NCBI RefSeq assembly: GCF_012726205.1
Contig: NZ_JAASAE010000003.1
Location: forward strand, 62,001 to 126,000
DNA from: Rhodococcus sp. HNM0569
GTDB taxonomy: Bacteria > Actinomycetota > Actinomycetes > Mycobacteriales > Mycobacteriaceae
DNA length: 64,000 nucleotides
Direction: 5' to 3'
The position numbers were made by a program, and so were the translations under genes. A model generated the notes under the pieces. That model was not told where the DNA came from and searched no databases. It saw only the letters and a list, made by a program, of their open reading frames with translations. Positions 45,901 through 57,900 of this stretch are shown here, piece after piece (position 1 is the first letter of the stretch; every line of letters begins with the position of its first letter).

Positions 45901-48900
45901 CCCTCACCAGTACGGGCAAGCTCGACCGCGCGGCCCTGCCGCCACCGGTGTTCCTGTCCGAGCGGCACGAGTACCGCGCGCCGGTCACACACACCGAGGA
46001 GATCGTCGCCGAGACGTTCGCGGACGTGCTCGGCCTCGAACGCGCGGGCCTCGACGACGGCTTCTTCGACCTCGGCGGGAACTCGCTCGTCGCGACGCGA
46101 GTGGTGTCTCGCCTGAGCAGTCGGCTCGGTCTGTCGCTCGGTGTGCGTGAACTGTTCGAGGCGCCCACCGTCGGCGAGTTCGCGGCCCGTATCGACACCG
46201 CAGGGCTGGGTGCCGACCGGGCGCCGCTCGTGGCCCGCGCGAGGCCCGAGGTCGTCCCGCTCTCCCTCGCGCAACAGCGGCTGTGGTTCCTCAATCGCTT
46301 CGACGCCGACTCGGCCGCGTACAACCTGCCGTTCGCGGTCGACATGCGCGGCGACGTCGATCCTTCCGCCCTGGACGACGCCCTGCACGATGTCGTCGAA
46401 CGCCACGAGGCGCTGCGTACGGTGTTCCCCGACTCGGTCGACGGGCCGCGCCAGCACATCGTCGCCGTCGACGCCGCGGCACCCGTGCTCGAGCCCGTCG
46501 ACCTCGCGGACGACGAATGCGCCGCACAGCTGCGCGCGTTCGCGTCGCGGGGTTTCGATCTCACGCGCGACGTCCCGCTGCGGGCGCGGCTGCTGCGTAC
46601 CGCTCCGGACCGATACGTGCTCGCGATCGTGGTGCACCACATCGCCGCCGACGGATGGTCGATGGGCCCGCTCGCACGCGACGTCATGGCCGCCTACGCC
46701 GCACGCTCCGCCGGGACGGTGCCGGACTGGGCACCGCTCCCGGTCCAGTACGCCGACTACGCGCTGTGGCAGCGCGACGCGCTCGGCGACGACGCCGACG
46801 AGAACTCGGCCGCTGCACGGCAACTCGCGTTCTGGCGCGACGAATTGGCAGATCTCGCCCCCGAGCTGCCCCTGCCGCTCGACCGCCCCCGGCCGGCCGA
46901 CCAGAGCTTCCGCGCCGGCCGCGTCGGCTTCACCATCCCGGAGTCGACATACGAGCGGATCCGGACCCTCGCCGCCGACCGCCAGGTGAGCGAATTCATG
47001 GTGCTGCACGCCGCCCTCGCGGTGCTCCTCGCACGCCACGGGGCAGGCGACGACATCGTCGTCGGCACTCCCGTCGCGGGCCGCGGCGACGCGGCGCTCG
47101 ACGACCTGGTGGGAATGTTCGTCAACACGATCGTGCTGCGCACCCGGATCGACGCGTCCGCGACCTTCCACGACGTGCTCGCGCACACCCGCGACCGTGA
47201 CCTGGCAGCACTCGACCACGCCGACATCCCGTTCGAGCGTCTCGTCGACGAACTGCAACCGGAACGACTCCCCGGCAGGCACCCACTGTTCCAGGTGATG
47301 TTCTCGATGGAGAACCTCGCCGACAGTGAGTTCTCGCTCGCGGGCCTCGACGTCGCGACGTACGAGATCGACCCGGGCCTCGTCAAATTCGATCTGCAGC
47401 TGACCGTCCCGAATCCGGCCGGCGGGCAGGAGCCCGGTGGGCGACCGGGATCGCGACCGCGAGACGCGTACTTCACATTCGCGGAAGACCTGTTCGACCG
47501 CGACACCGTCGTCGGCTTCGCGGACCGCTACCTCGCGATACTGGACGCCGTCACCGCCGAGGGCGCCGCCCTCGCGATCGGCGATGTCGACCTGCTCACC
47601 GAGCGCGAGCGTGCGCAGCTCGCGCCGGTCGCGGGCCCGCCCGCTGCGCCGGTGCGCACACTTCCCGAACTTCTCACGCATGCAGTCGATCTCGACCCGT
47701 CCGCACCCGCCGTACGGTACGAGGACGAGCGTCTCGACTACCGCACCCTCGACACCCGCGCGCGGCGACTCGCGCAGGTGTTGCGGTCCGCAGGTGCACG
47801 CCCGGACACGGTCGTCGTCGTCGGCTTGCCCCGGTCGATCGACTCGGTGACGAGCGTGTGGGCGGCCGCCTACACGGGGGCGGCGTTCCTCCCCGTCGAC
47901 CCCGACTATCCATCCGAGCGCATCGAGCACATGGTGCGCGACTCCGGGGCCGTCACGGGCGTGACGTGGTCGACGCTCCGGCCCGGACTGCCGGATGCAC
48001 TCGACTGGATCGAGATCGACACACGCGCCGACGAGTTCGACGACGCGGCCGCCTGCGGCGACCTCCCCGCGCCGACCGTGCCCCTGCCCGACCACCCGGC
48101 CTATCTCACCTACACGTCGGGCTCGACGGGCGTGCCGAAGGGTGTCGTGGTGACCCACCGCGGGCTGTCGGGATTCGCCGACGAGCAGCGCGACCGGTAT
48201 GCGCTCTCGGCGTCGTCGCGACCACTGCACGTCGCCTCGCCCAGCTTCGACGCCTCGGTGCTCGACGTGTTGTTCGCGGTCTCCGCGGGATCCGAGCTGG
48301 TGATCGCGCCGCCGTCGGTGTACGCCGACGAGCCGTTGCGTGCGCTGCTCGCACGCCAACGAGTCACCCATGCATTCCTCACGCCGTCGGTACTGGCGAC
48401 GATCGACCCGGCGGGACTCGACGACCTCGCGGTCGTCGTGGCCGGCGGTGAGTCGAGCCCGCCCGCGCTCGTCGCGCAGTGGGCGCCCGGCCGTGCGCTG
48501 TACAACGGGTACGGGCCCACCGAGACGACGATCATGACGAACATCTCGGAGCCGCTGCGGCCGGGCGCACCCGTCACGATCGGCGGGCCGATCCGGGGCA
48601 TGACGGCAACGATCCTCGACGCGCGAATGCACCCGGTCCCGCGCGGCGTGGCGGGCGAGTTGTACCTCGCGGGGCCCGGGCTCGCCCGGGGCTACCATCG
48701 CAAGCCAGGCCTCACGTCCGAACGGTTCGTCGCGAATCCGTACGGCACCCCCGGCGAACGGCTCTATCGCACAGGCGACCTCGCGCGATGGACCGGCGAT
48801 CTCGACGTGGAGTACCTCGGACGCGCCGACACGCAGGTCAAGCTGCACGGCCAGCGCGTCGAGCTCGGTGAGATCGAGGCCGCCCTGACCCGAAGCGAGT

Positions 48901-51900
48901 CCGTCGCGTCGGCGGTCGCCCTGATCCGCACCGACGACGCGGGCGACGATCGTGTCGCGGCGTACGTCGTCCCCACGGCAGCAGCCGATCTCGACGGTAC
49001 GGAGCTTGCCGCCTTCGTCGGCGAGTTCCTTCCACGGCACATGGTGCCGTCCGCATTCGTCGTGCTGCAGGCGCTGCCGCTCACTCGCAACGGCAAGCTC
49101 GACCACCGCGCGCTGCCCGAGCCGGTCTTCGCCGCCGCCCGCAGCTTCGTGCCACCGGGCACGGCGCTCGAGCGCGCGATCGCGAAGGTCTTCGAGGAGG
49201 TGCTGGGCCGCTCGCCGGTCGGTCTGCACGACCACTTCTTCGACCTCGGCGGCAACTCCCTCGTCGCGACCAAAGTCGTCGCGCGGATCGGCGCGGCTCT
49301 GGACGTCGACCTCGGGGTACGCGCGCTGTTCGACGCGCCCACCGTCGGAGAGCTCGCGGACCACCTCGCGGAGACTGCAACGCTGGGCGGCCGGAGCACG
49401 CTCACGCCGCGGGCACGCCCCGACGAGATCCCGCTGTCGCTCGCGCAACAGCGCATGTGGTTCGTCAACCAGTACGACACGACCTCGGCCGCCTACAACA
49501 TCGCCTTCGGCGTCCGGCTCACCGGCGCACTCGACGTCGACGCGCTGCGGCACGCACTCGCGGACGTCGTGGCTCGGCACGAGACTCTGCGCACCGTCTA
49601 TCCGGTCCCCACCGCACCGGGCGCCGAACCCGCTCAGGTCGTCCACCCGGCAGTGCAGGAACACGTGGCGCTGCCCGTCGTGCCGGTGGCAGGCGCCGAG
49701 GAGGCGACCACGCGAATCACCGCCCTCGCGACAGCGGGTTTCGACGTCTCCGCCGACGTCCCGCTGCGCACCGCGCTGTACCGGGTGGCACCCGACGAAC
49801 ACGTCCTCGCCGTCGCGCTGCACCACATCGCGGGCGACGGCATGTCGATGGCGCCCCTCGCGCGCGACGTCATGACCGCCTACGCCGCGCGGTCGACCGG
49901 GACGACGCCGCTGTGGCAGGAACTGCCGGTGCAGTACGCCGACTACGCGCTGTGGCAACGCGACACGCTCGGCAGCGAGGACGACGACGACAGCGAGATC
50001 GCCGCACAGTTGCGGTACTGGAGCGACACTCTCGCAGGTGTTCCCGACCGCATCGACCTGCCGTTCGACCGGCCCCGCACCGCGCGCTCGACGCGCGGTG
50101 GCACCGCCCCGCTCACGCTGCCCGCGGAAACCCATCGCGCGCTCGCCGCGCTCGCCCGGCGCGAGGACGCGACGCTGTTCATGGTCGTGCACGCGGCCTT
50201 CGCGGCTCTGCTCGCGCGACTGTCCGGCAGCGCCGACATCACGATCGGCACGCCCACCGCGGGGCGCGGCGACGCGGCGCTCGACGACGTCGTCGGCATG
50301 TTCGTCAACACGCTCGTGCTGCGCACCGCGATCGAGCCGGGTGCGAGTTTCCGAGACCTGGTGACACACGCCCGCGAACGCGATCTCGGGGCGTTCGCGC
50401 ACGCCGACGTCCCGTTCGAGCGGGTCGTCGACAGAGTCGGGGCGCCCCGAGAAGTCGACAGCACCCCGCTGTTCCAGGTGATGCTGTCGTTCCAGAATCT
50501 GGATCCGGTCACCCTCGAGCTGCCCGGCCTGAGTGTCGAGCAGATCGACATCGACACGGGCACCGCGCAATTCGACCTCACGCTCACGCTCACCGAGCAT
50601 CACGACGTCGACGGCTCGCCGGGTGAGCTGACCGGTGTCCTCGAGTACGCAGCCGACCTGTTCGACGAGTCGACGGCGCACGCGATCGTCCGCCGATTCA
50701 CCCGGCTGATCGATGCCGTCGTCGCGGACCCCGACGCCGCCGTCGGCGACGTCGACGTGCTCGAACCGCACGAGCGGCAGGTCCTCGACGGTGGCACCAC
50801 GTACGTCGACATTCCGGCCACGACTCTCGGCGACTTCGCGACCCGGCAGGTCACGCGTACGCCGCACGCGCGTGCGCTCGCGTTCGAGGACTTGTCGTGG
50901 ACCTACGCCGAACTCGGCGACCGCGTCAACCGGCTCGCGCGCTACCTCGTGTCGCGCGGCGTCGGCCCGGAAACGGTCGTCGCGGTCGCACTCGACCGCA
51001 CCCCCGACATGGTGTTCTCCGCGCTCGCCGTGCTGCAGGCGGGCGGAGCCTACCTTCCGCTCGATCCGTCCGATCCGGCCGAACGCCGTGAGTACGTGCT
51101 GGACACGGCATCTCCCACGCTCGTGCTCACTTCGACCGAGCATCTCTCGGACGTGCACTTCGAGGCCGTCGGGTCCGGTGGTGCGGCGCCCGATGCTGCG
51201 GTCGTCGCGGTCGACGAACTGGATCTGCGCGGGTGGCCGGGGCACCCGCTCACCGATGGCGATCGCACCGCGCCGGTCCGCCCGTCGAACACTGCCTACC
51301 TGATCTTCACGTCGGGCTCGACCGGACGGCCCAAGGGTGTCGCGGTCACCCACGCCGCTGTCGTCGGCCAGATGCAGTGGATGGGCGAGCACTACGACAT
51401 GGGCGAACACGACGCCGTGCTGCAGAAGGCCCCGTTCACCTTCGACGTGTCGGTGTGGGAGATCTTCGTACCACTCGGAGTCGGTGCGACCCTTGTGCTC
51501 GCGAAGCCGGGCGGGCACCGCGATCCCGCGTACCTCGCAGAGGTCATGCACGCCGAGAACGTCACGCTCACCGGCTTCGTGCCGTCGATGCTAGGCGCGA
51601 TGACGGTCGACCCCGATCTCGACTTGCCGCCGACGCTGCGGCACGTGTTCGCGGGTGGGGAAGCGCTGTCCGCCGAGACCGCCGAACGATTCCGCAACGT
51701 GACAACGGCACGCCTGCACAATCTGTACGGCCCCACCGAGACCGCGATCACGGCGACCTTCCACGAATGCACGCCGGACGAGGAGGCGATCGTCCCGATC
51801 GGCGAAACCGTCTGGAACACACCTGGGTACGTGCTCGACGAGCGCCTGCACCCGGTGCCCGACGGCGTCACGGGCGAGCTGTACCTCGGCGGCCCGCAGG

Positions 51901-54900
51901 TCGCACGAGGCTACGTCGCCCGGCCCGCACTGACGTCGGGGCGGTTCGTGCCCGACCCCTTCGGCGCGCCGGGCGCCCGGATGTACCGCACGGGCGATGT
52001 CGTACGGCCGCGTCGCACCCCGCACGGGACACGCGAATTCGAGTACATCGGCCGCAGTGACTTCCAGGTCAAGATTCGCGGCCTGCGGATCGAGACCGGC
52101 GAGATCGAAGCCGTCCTCGCGGGCCGCGCCGAGGTCGCGCAGGCCGCCGTCGTCGCGCGCGACGACGGGCCGGGAGCGCAGTACCTCGCGGCGTACGTCG
52201 TGCCCGCGCCGGGCGCGCACGTGAGCACCGAGGCGCTGCGGAGCGTCGCGGCCGAGCGCCTGCCGGAGTACATGGTGCCCACCGCGATCGCGGTGCTGGA
52301 TCGGCTGCCACTGACCACGATCGGCAAGCTCGACCGCGCGGCGCTGCCTGTTCCGGAGGCGCAGGCAGCCGTCCGCTCGCGGCCGCCGGCGACCGAGACG
52401 GAACGTGCCGTGGCGGCGCTCTTCGCGCAGGTGCTGGGGCTCGATGCGGTCGGTGCCGACGAGTCGTTCTTCGCCCTGGGCGGCGACAGCATCGTATCGA
52501 TCCAACTCGTCGCCCGGGCGAAGTCGGCCGGCCTGCGGCTCACTCCGCGCGAGGTGTTCGAGCATCGCACGGTGGCTGCGCTCGCGCGACTGCTCGAGGC
52601 CCGCGACGGCACCGACACGCCGCCGACTCTCGACGAACTGCCCGGTGGCGGGGTCGGCGACGTCGTTCCGGCCCCGATCGTGCACGAGTTGCTGCGCCGC
52701 GGCGGAGTCGACCGGTTCGCGCAGTCGCTGCTGCTCGTGCTGCCCGACGACCTCGCGGTCGCCGACCTCACCGCGGCCCTGCAGCTCGTGATCGACACGC
52801 ACGACGCGCTGCGGCTGCGGCTCGAGGCGGACACCGGCACGGACGAGGTTCGCATGGACGTGCGCCGACGCGGCACCGTGCGGGCCGAGGAGCTCGTGCG
52901 CGTCGTCGTGGCCGACGCCGGTCCCGGCGAACCCGGCTATCCGGCCGAGCGTGAAACACACGACGCGACAGTGCGACTCGATCCGTCCGCCGGAACAATG
53001 GTGCAGGCCGTCGTGATCGACGCGCCGCACGCCGGTGCGCGGCGTCTGTTGCTCACCGTGCATCATCTCGCGGTCGACGGCGTGTCGTGGCGCATCCTCG
53101 TTCCCGACCTCGCGGCTGCGGCCGCGGCGATCGGCGCGGGCGTCGCGCCGTCGCTGCAACCGGTCGGCACGTCGCTGCGGCGCTGGACCCATGCGCTCGC
53201 CGACGCCGGTGTCGCCGCCCCGAGCGCTGCCGTCGACTACTGGGCGGACGTGCTCGGCACCGACGCCCCCGCGCTCGGCTCGCGCCCGCTCGACCCCACG
53301 ATCGACACCGTCGCGACCACCGGCACGGTCGAGATCGACGTACCGGCCGACGTCACCGCGATGCTGCTCGCCGAGCTCCCCGACGTGTACCGCACGGGCG
53401 TCGACACGGGTCTGCTCACCGCGCTCGCGCTCGCGCTCGCGGCGTGGCATGCGGATCGCGCCGTCGACGCCCCGACCGGGGTGCTGACCCTCGAAGGGCA
53501 CGGGCGCGAAGAGGACTACGTGCCCGGAGCCGACCTCTCGCGCACGGTCGGCTGGTTCACCACCGTGCACCCGGTGCGCACCGACCTCGCGGGCGTGGAC
53601 CTCGCCGACGCGCTTGCAGGTGGCCCCCATGCCGGTCGCGCCGTTCGGTCGATCAAGGAATCGCTCGCCGAGATCGACTTCCACGGCATCGAATTCGGCG
53701 TTCTGCGCGATCTCGTCCACCGGATCGACGTGCGCGGGCGGCGCCCTGAAATCAGCTTCAACTATCTCGGCCGACTGTCCGCGGGCGAGTTCGAGGCAGG
53801 CACCGACTGGACCCCCGACCAGTCGGTCGTACTGCCCACGGGCGAGGACCCGGACATGGCGGTGGCCGCCGTCGTCGACGTCAACGCGGTCACCGTCGAC
53901 TCGGCGGACGGGCCGGTGTTGCGCACGCGATTCACCTTCGCGAGCGGCATCGTCGACCGCAATGCGGCGTCCGCGCTCGCCGGGCACTGGGCCACCGCGC
54001 TGCGTGCCCTCGCCGCGCATGCGGTGGGGCCCGATGCGGGCGGTCTCACACCGTCCGACGTGGACCTGGTGCCGGTCACCCAGCGCGAACTCGACGCGTG
54101 GACACGCACGCACCCAGCGTTGACGGATGTGTGGTCGCTGTCTCCGTTGCAGCGTGGCCTGCTGTTCCACGCACAGATCGCCGATCCCGGCGCCGACGTC
54201 TACACCGTGCAGTTGACGTTGGAGTTGCGCGGCCGCGTCGACGCCGAGCGGCTGCGCCGCGCGGCAGGCGTGCTGATCGGCCGGCACGCGAACCTGCGCA
54301 CCGGATACACCGTCACCGAAGACGGCGAGCCGGTCGCGCTCGTACACGGTGACATCGAATTGCCATGGCGCACGGTCTCGATCGAGCGCACCAGCGACGC
54401 CACCTGGTTGCAGGTACTCGGCGACGAGGTGGCGCGCGAGCGCCGCGACGGCTTCGACATGAGCACACCCCCGCTCGTGCGTTTCCTGCTCGTGCATGCG
54501 GGCGGAGACGACTACCGGCTCGTCGTCACCAACCATCACATCCTGCTCGACGGGTGGTCGACGCCCCTGCTCGTGCGCGAACTCCTCGTCCTCTACGCGA
54601 CCGACGGCGACGCGTCGCAGCTCCCGCACGTGCCGGGCTTCGACGAGTACCTGCGCTGGATCGCCCGGCAGGACGAGCAGCCGACGATCGACGCGTGGCG
54701 CCGGGTGCTGGACGGCGTCGACGAGCCGACACTCGTGGCGGCGCCCGGTGAGTACGCAGGCGTCACCTCCGAACGGATGGACGTGCGATTCGACGAGGAC
54801 ACCACCGCGCGCCTCGTGACGCTCACCCGGGAACTGGGCGTGACCGTCAACACCGTCGTCCAGGTCGCGTGGGCGGCCGCGCTGTCACTCGTCACCGGAC

Positions 54901-57900
54901 GTCGCGACGTGGTGTTCGGTGCGACGGTGTCCGGAAGGCCGCCGCAGATCGAAGGCATCGAGTCGATGCTCGGCCTGTTCATCAACACCCTGCCGGTCAG
55001 GGTCGTGCTCTCGCCCGGCGAAACCCTCGCGGCGCTGGCGACGCGTGTGCAGTCCGAGCAGACCGCACTGCTCGATCACCACTACGTCGGCCTGGGAGAG
55101 ATCCAGCAGGCCACGGGGCACGGCGTCGTGTTCGACACCATCACGGTGTTCGAGTCGTTTCCGGTGAACTACGAGGGCATGGACCGCGAGGGCGTCGACT
55201 CGTCGACCGACATCGCGGGGATGCACGTCGCGGACGTGCACGGCGAGGACGCGACGCACTACCCGATGTCGCTCAACATCACGCTCGACGAGCGACTCGA
55301 ACTCCAGCTGCGCTATCTGCCCGCCGCCGTCGACCCGATGACCGCGCTCTCGGCCGGCGCGGTCGTGTCGCGCGTGCTCCGCACACTGCTCGCCGACCCG
55401 GAGCGGGAACTCGGCCGGGTCGATCTGCTCGACGACAGCGAACGCGCGCTCGTCGCCGGCGCCAACGCCACGACAGCCGACGTCCCCGACACGACGCTGC
55501 CGGACATGTTCCACGCTCAGGTCGAGCGCACGCCGGATGCGACGGCCCTCGCGTTCGAGGGCGAGTCGCTCACGTACCGCGAGTTCGCCGACCGGGTAAC
55601 GGCTCTCGCGGCGGTGCTCGCCGAGCGCGGTGTGGGGCCCGAGTCGATCGTCGGCATCGCGCTTCCGCGCTCGCTCGACATGATGATCGCGATCTACGCG
55701 GTCCTCGAAGCGGGTGGCGCGTACCTCCCGATCGACCTCGACCACCCGGCCGAACGCATCGCCTACGTCCTCGACACCGCCGAGCCCGTGTGCGTCCTCA
55801 CCGGCCCGGCCCGTCACCCGGACACTGCCGTCGCATTCGAGACCGGCGGGCGCGCGGTGCCCCTGGTCGACATCTCCGCACTCGACCTCACCCCGTCCGA
55901 CGTCGCCCGTGGCGCGGGTTCCACGACACCACGAGCGCGCCCGTCGAACACGGCGTACGTGATTTTCACGTCGGGGTCGACGGGTCGGCCGAAGGGTGTT
56001 GCGGTCTCGCACGGGGCGATCGTGAATCGTCTGGTGTGGATGCAGGCGGAGTACGGGTTGACCGGTGAGGACGTCGTGGTGCAGAAGACGCCGGTGACGT
56101 TCGATGTGTCGGTGTGGGAGTTGTTCTGGCCGTTGCAGGTGGGTGCGTCGTTGGTGGTGGCGCGTCCGGACGGTCATCGGGATCCGGTGTATCTGGCGGG
56201 GTTGTTCGCGGAGCGCGGTGTGACGGTGGTGCATTTCGTGCCGTCGATGCTGGCGGCCTTCGTCGCCGAACCCGCGGCGGCGACGTGCTCGTCGCTGCGC
56301 ACCGTCTTCGCGTCGGGCGAGGCGTTGCCTGCCCGCACGGCACGCGAGCTCGTGCGGCTGACGGGTGCCCGGCTGCACAATCTGTACGGGCCCACCGAAG
56401 CCGCCGTCGACGTCTCGTACCACGAGGTCACCGAAAGCGACACGGCTGCATCCGATGCCGAGACGGTGCCGATCGGACGTCCGGTGTGGAACACCGGGCT
56501 GCATGTACTCGACGCACTGCTGCGACCCGTGCCCCGCGGCGTCGCGGGTGAGCTGTACTTGTCCGGCGTCCAGCTCGCACGCGGCTATGTCGCGCGCGGT
56601 GCGCTCACCGCCGAGCGCTTCGTCGCCGACCCCGGCGGTTCCGGCGAACGGATGTACCGCACAGGTGATCTCGTCCGCCGCCGCGCCGACGGAAGCCTCG
56701 ACTACCTGGGTCGCACCGACTTCCAGGTCAAGCTCCGCGGGCTGCGCATCGAACTCGGCGAGATCGAAGCCGCACTCCGGCGCGAGCCCGGTGTCGAGTC
56801 GGCGGTCGCGATCGTCCGTGAGGACGTTCCGGGCAACCAGCAACTCGTCGCCTACGTCGTTCCCGGCGACGCACACACCCACGACGGCGCAGCGCTGACC
56901 CGCGCGCTGTCGGACACCCTGCCCGCGTACATGGTTCCCGACGCAATCGTCGAACTGGGCGCGCTGCCCCTCGGGTCGTCGGGCAAGCTCGATCGGCGCG
57001 CACTGCCCGCGCCCGAGTACACCCCGCGCGAGTACCGCGCGCCGCGCACACCCACCGAACGGGTGGTGGCCGACGTGTTCGCCGACGTCCTCGGCCTCGC
57101 CGATGCCGGTACCGAGTCCGCTGCAGTGGGATCGGACGACGACTTCTTCGCACTCGGTGGCAACTCGCTCACCGCGACACGGGTCGCGGCGCGTGTCGCA
57201 GCGCGGCTCGGTGGCCGAGTGACCGTGCGCGACGTGTTCGAGGCGCCCGTCGTCGAAGCGCTCGCGGCGCGAGTCGCCGACGCCGAATCGTCGACACTGC
57301 CCCCGCTCGAGGCGGGCCCACGGCCGGACCGTATTCCGTTGTCGCCCGCGCAGTCCCGCATGTGGTTCGTCAACCAGTACGACCCGTCGTCGGCGGCATA
57401 CAACCTGCCCGCCGCCTTCGAGATGACCGGCGTGCTCGACCGGGAGGCGCTACGCGCCGCGCTCGCCGACGTCGTCGGGCGGCACGAGACGTTGCGCACG
57501 ACCTACCCGAACAGTGTCGACGGGCCGTACCAGGAGATCGCCGATCCCGGCCGTACCGAGCTCGATTTCGAGACCGCGCGCGTCGCGGCCGCCGATATTC
57601 CGGGCATGCTCGTCGACCTCGCGTCCCGCGGATTCGACGTCTCCGTCGAGCGTCCGCTTCGCGTGCGTCTCCTCGACGACGCCGACGACCCCGAGCGTCA
57701 TGTGGTGCTGCTCGTCGCGCATCACATCTGCGCCGACGGCGCATCCATCGCCCCGCTCGCGCGCGACCTCATGACGGCGTACGCGGCCCGAACGCACGGC
57801 GCCGCACCCGGCTGGGAGCCGCTGCCGGTCCAGTACGCGGACTTCGCGCTGTGGCAGCGCGATCTCCTCGGATCGGACTCCGATCCGGAGTCGGTGGCCG

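Noticed and set aside
42876-51551. A 2,891-codon open frame on the minus strand opposite the NRPS, with similar long frames at 51591-54629, 54885-56882 and 57450-61259
   Set aside because: They mirror the plus-strand NRPS codons. In very high-GC genes the antisense frame with matching third positions lacks stop codons. The products are Arg/His/Gly-rich with no domain, while the plus strand has complete NRPS motifs throughout.
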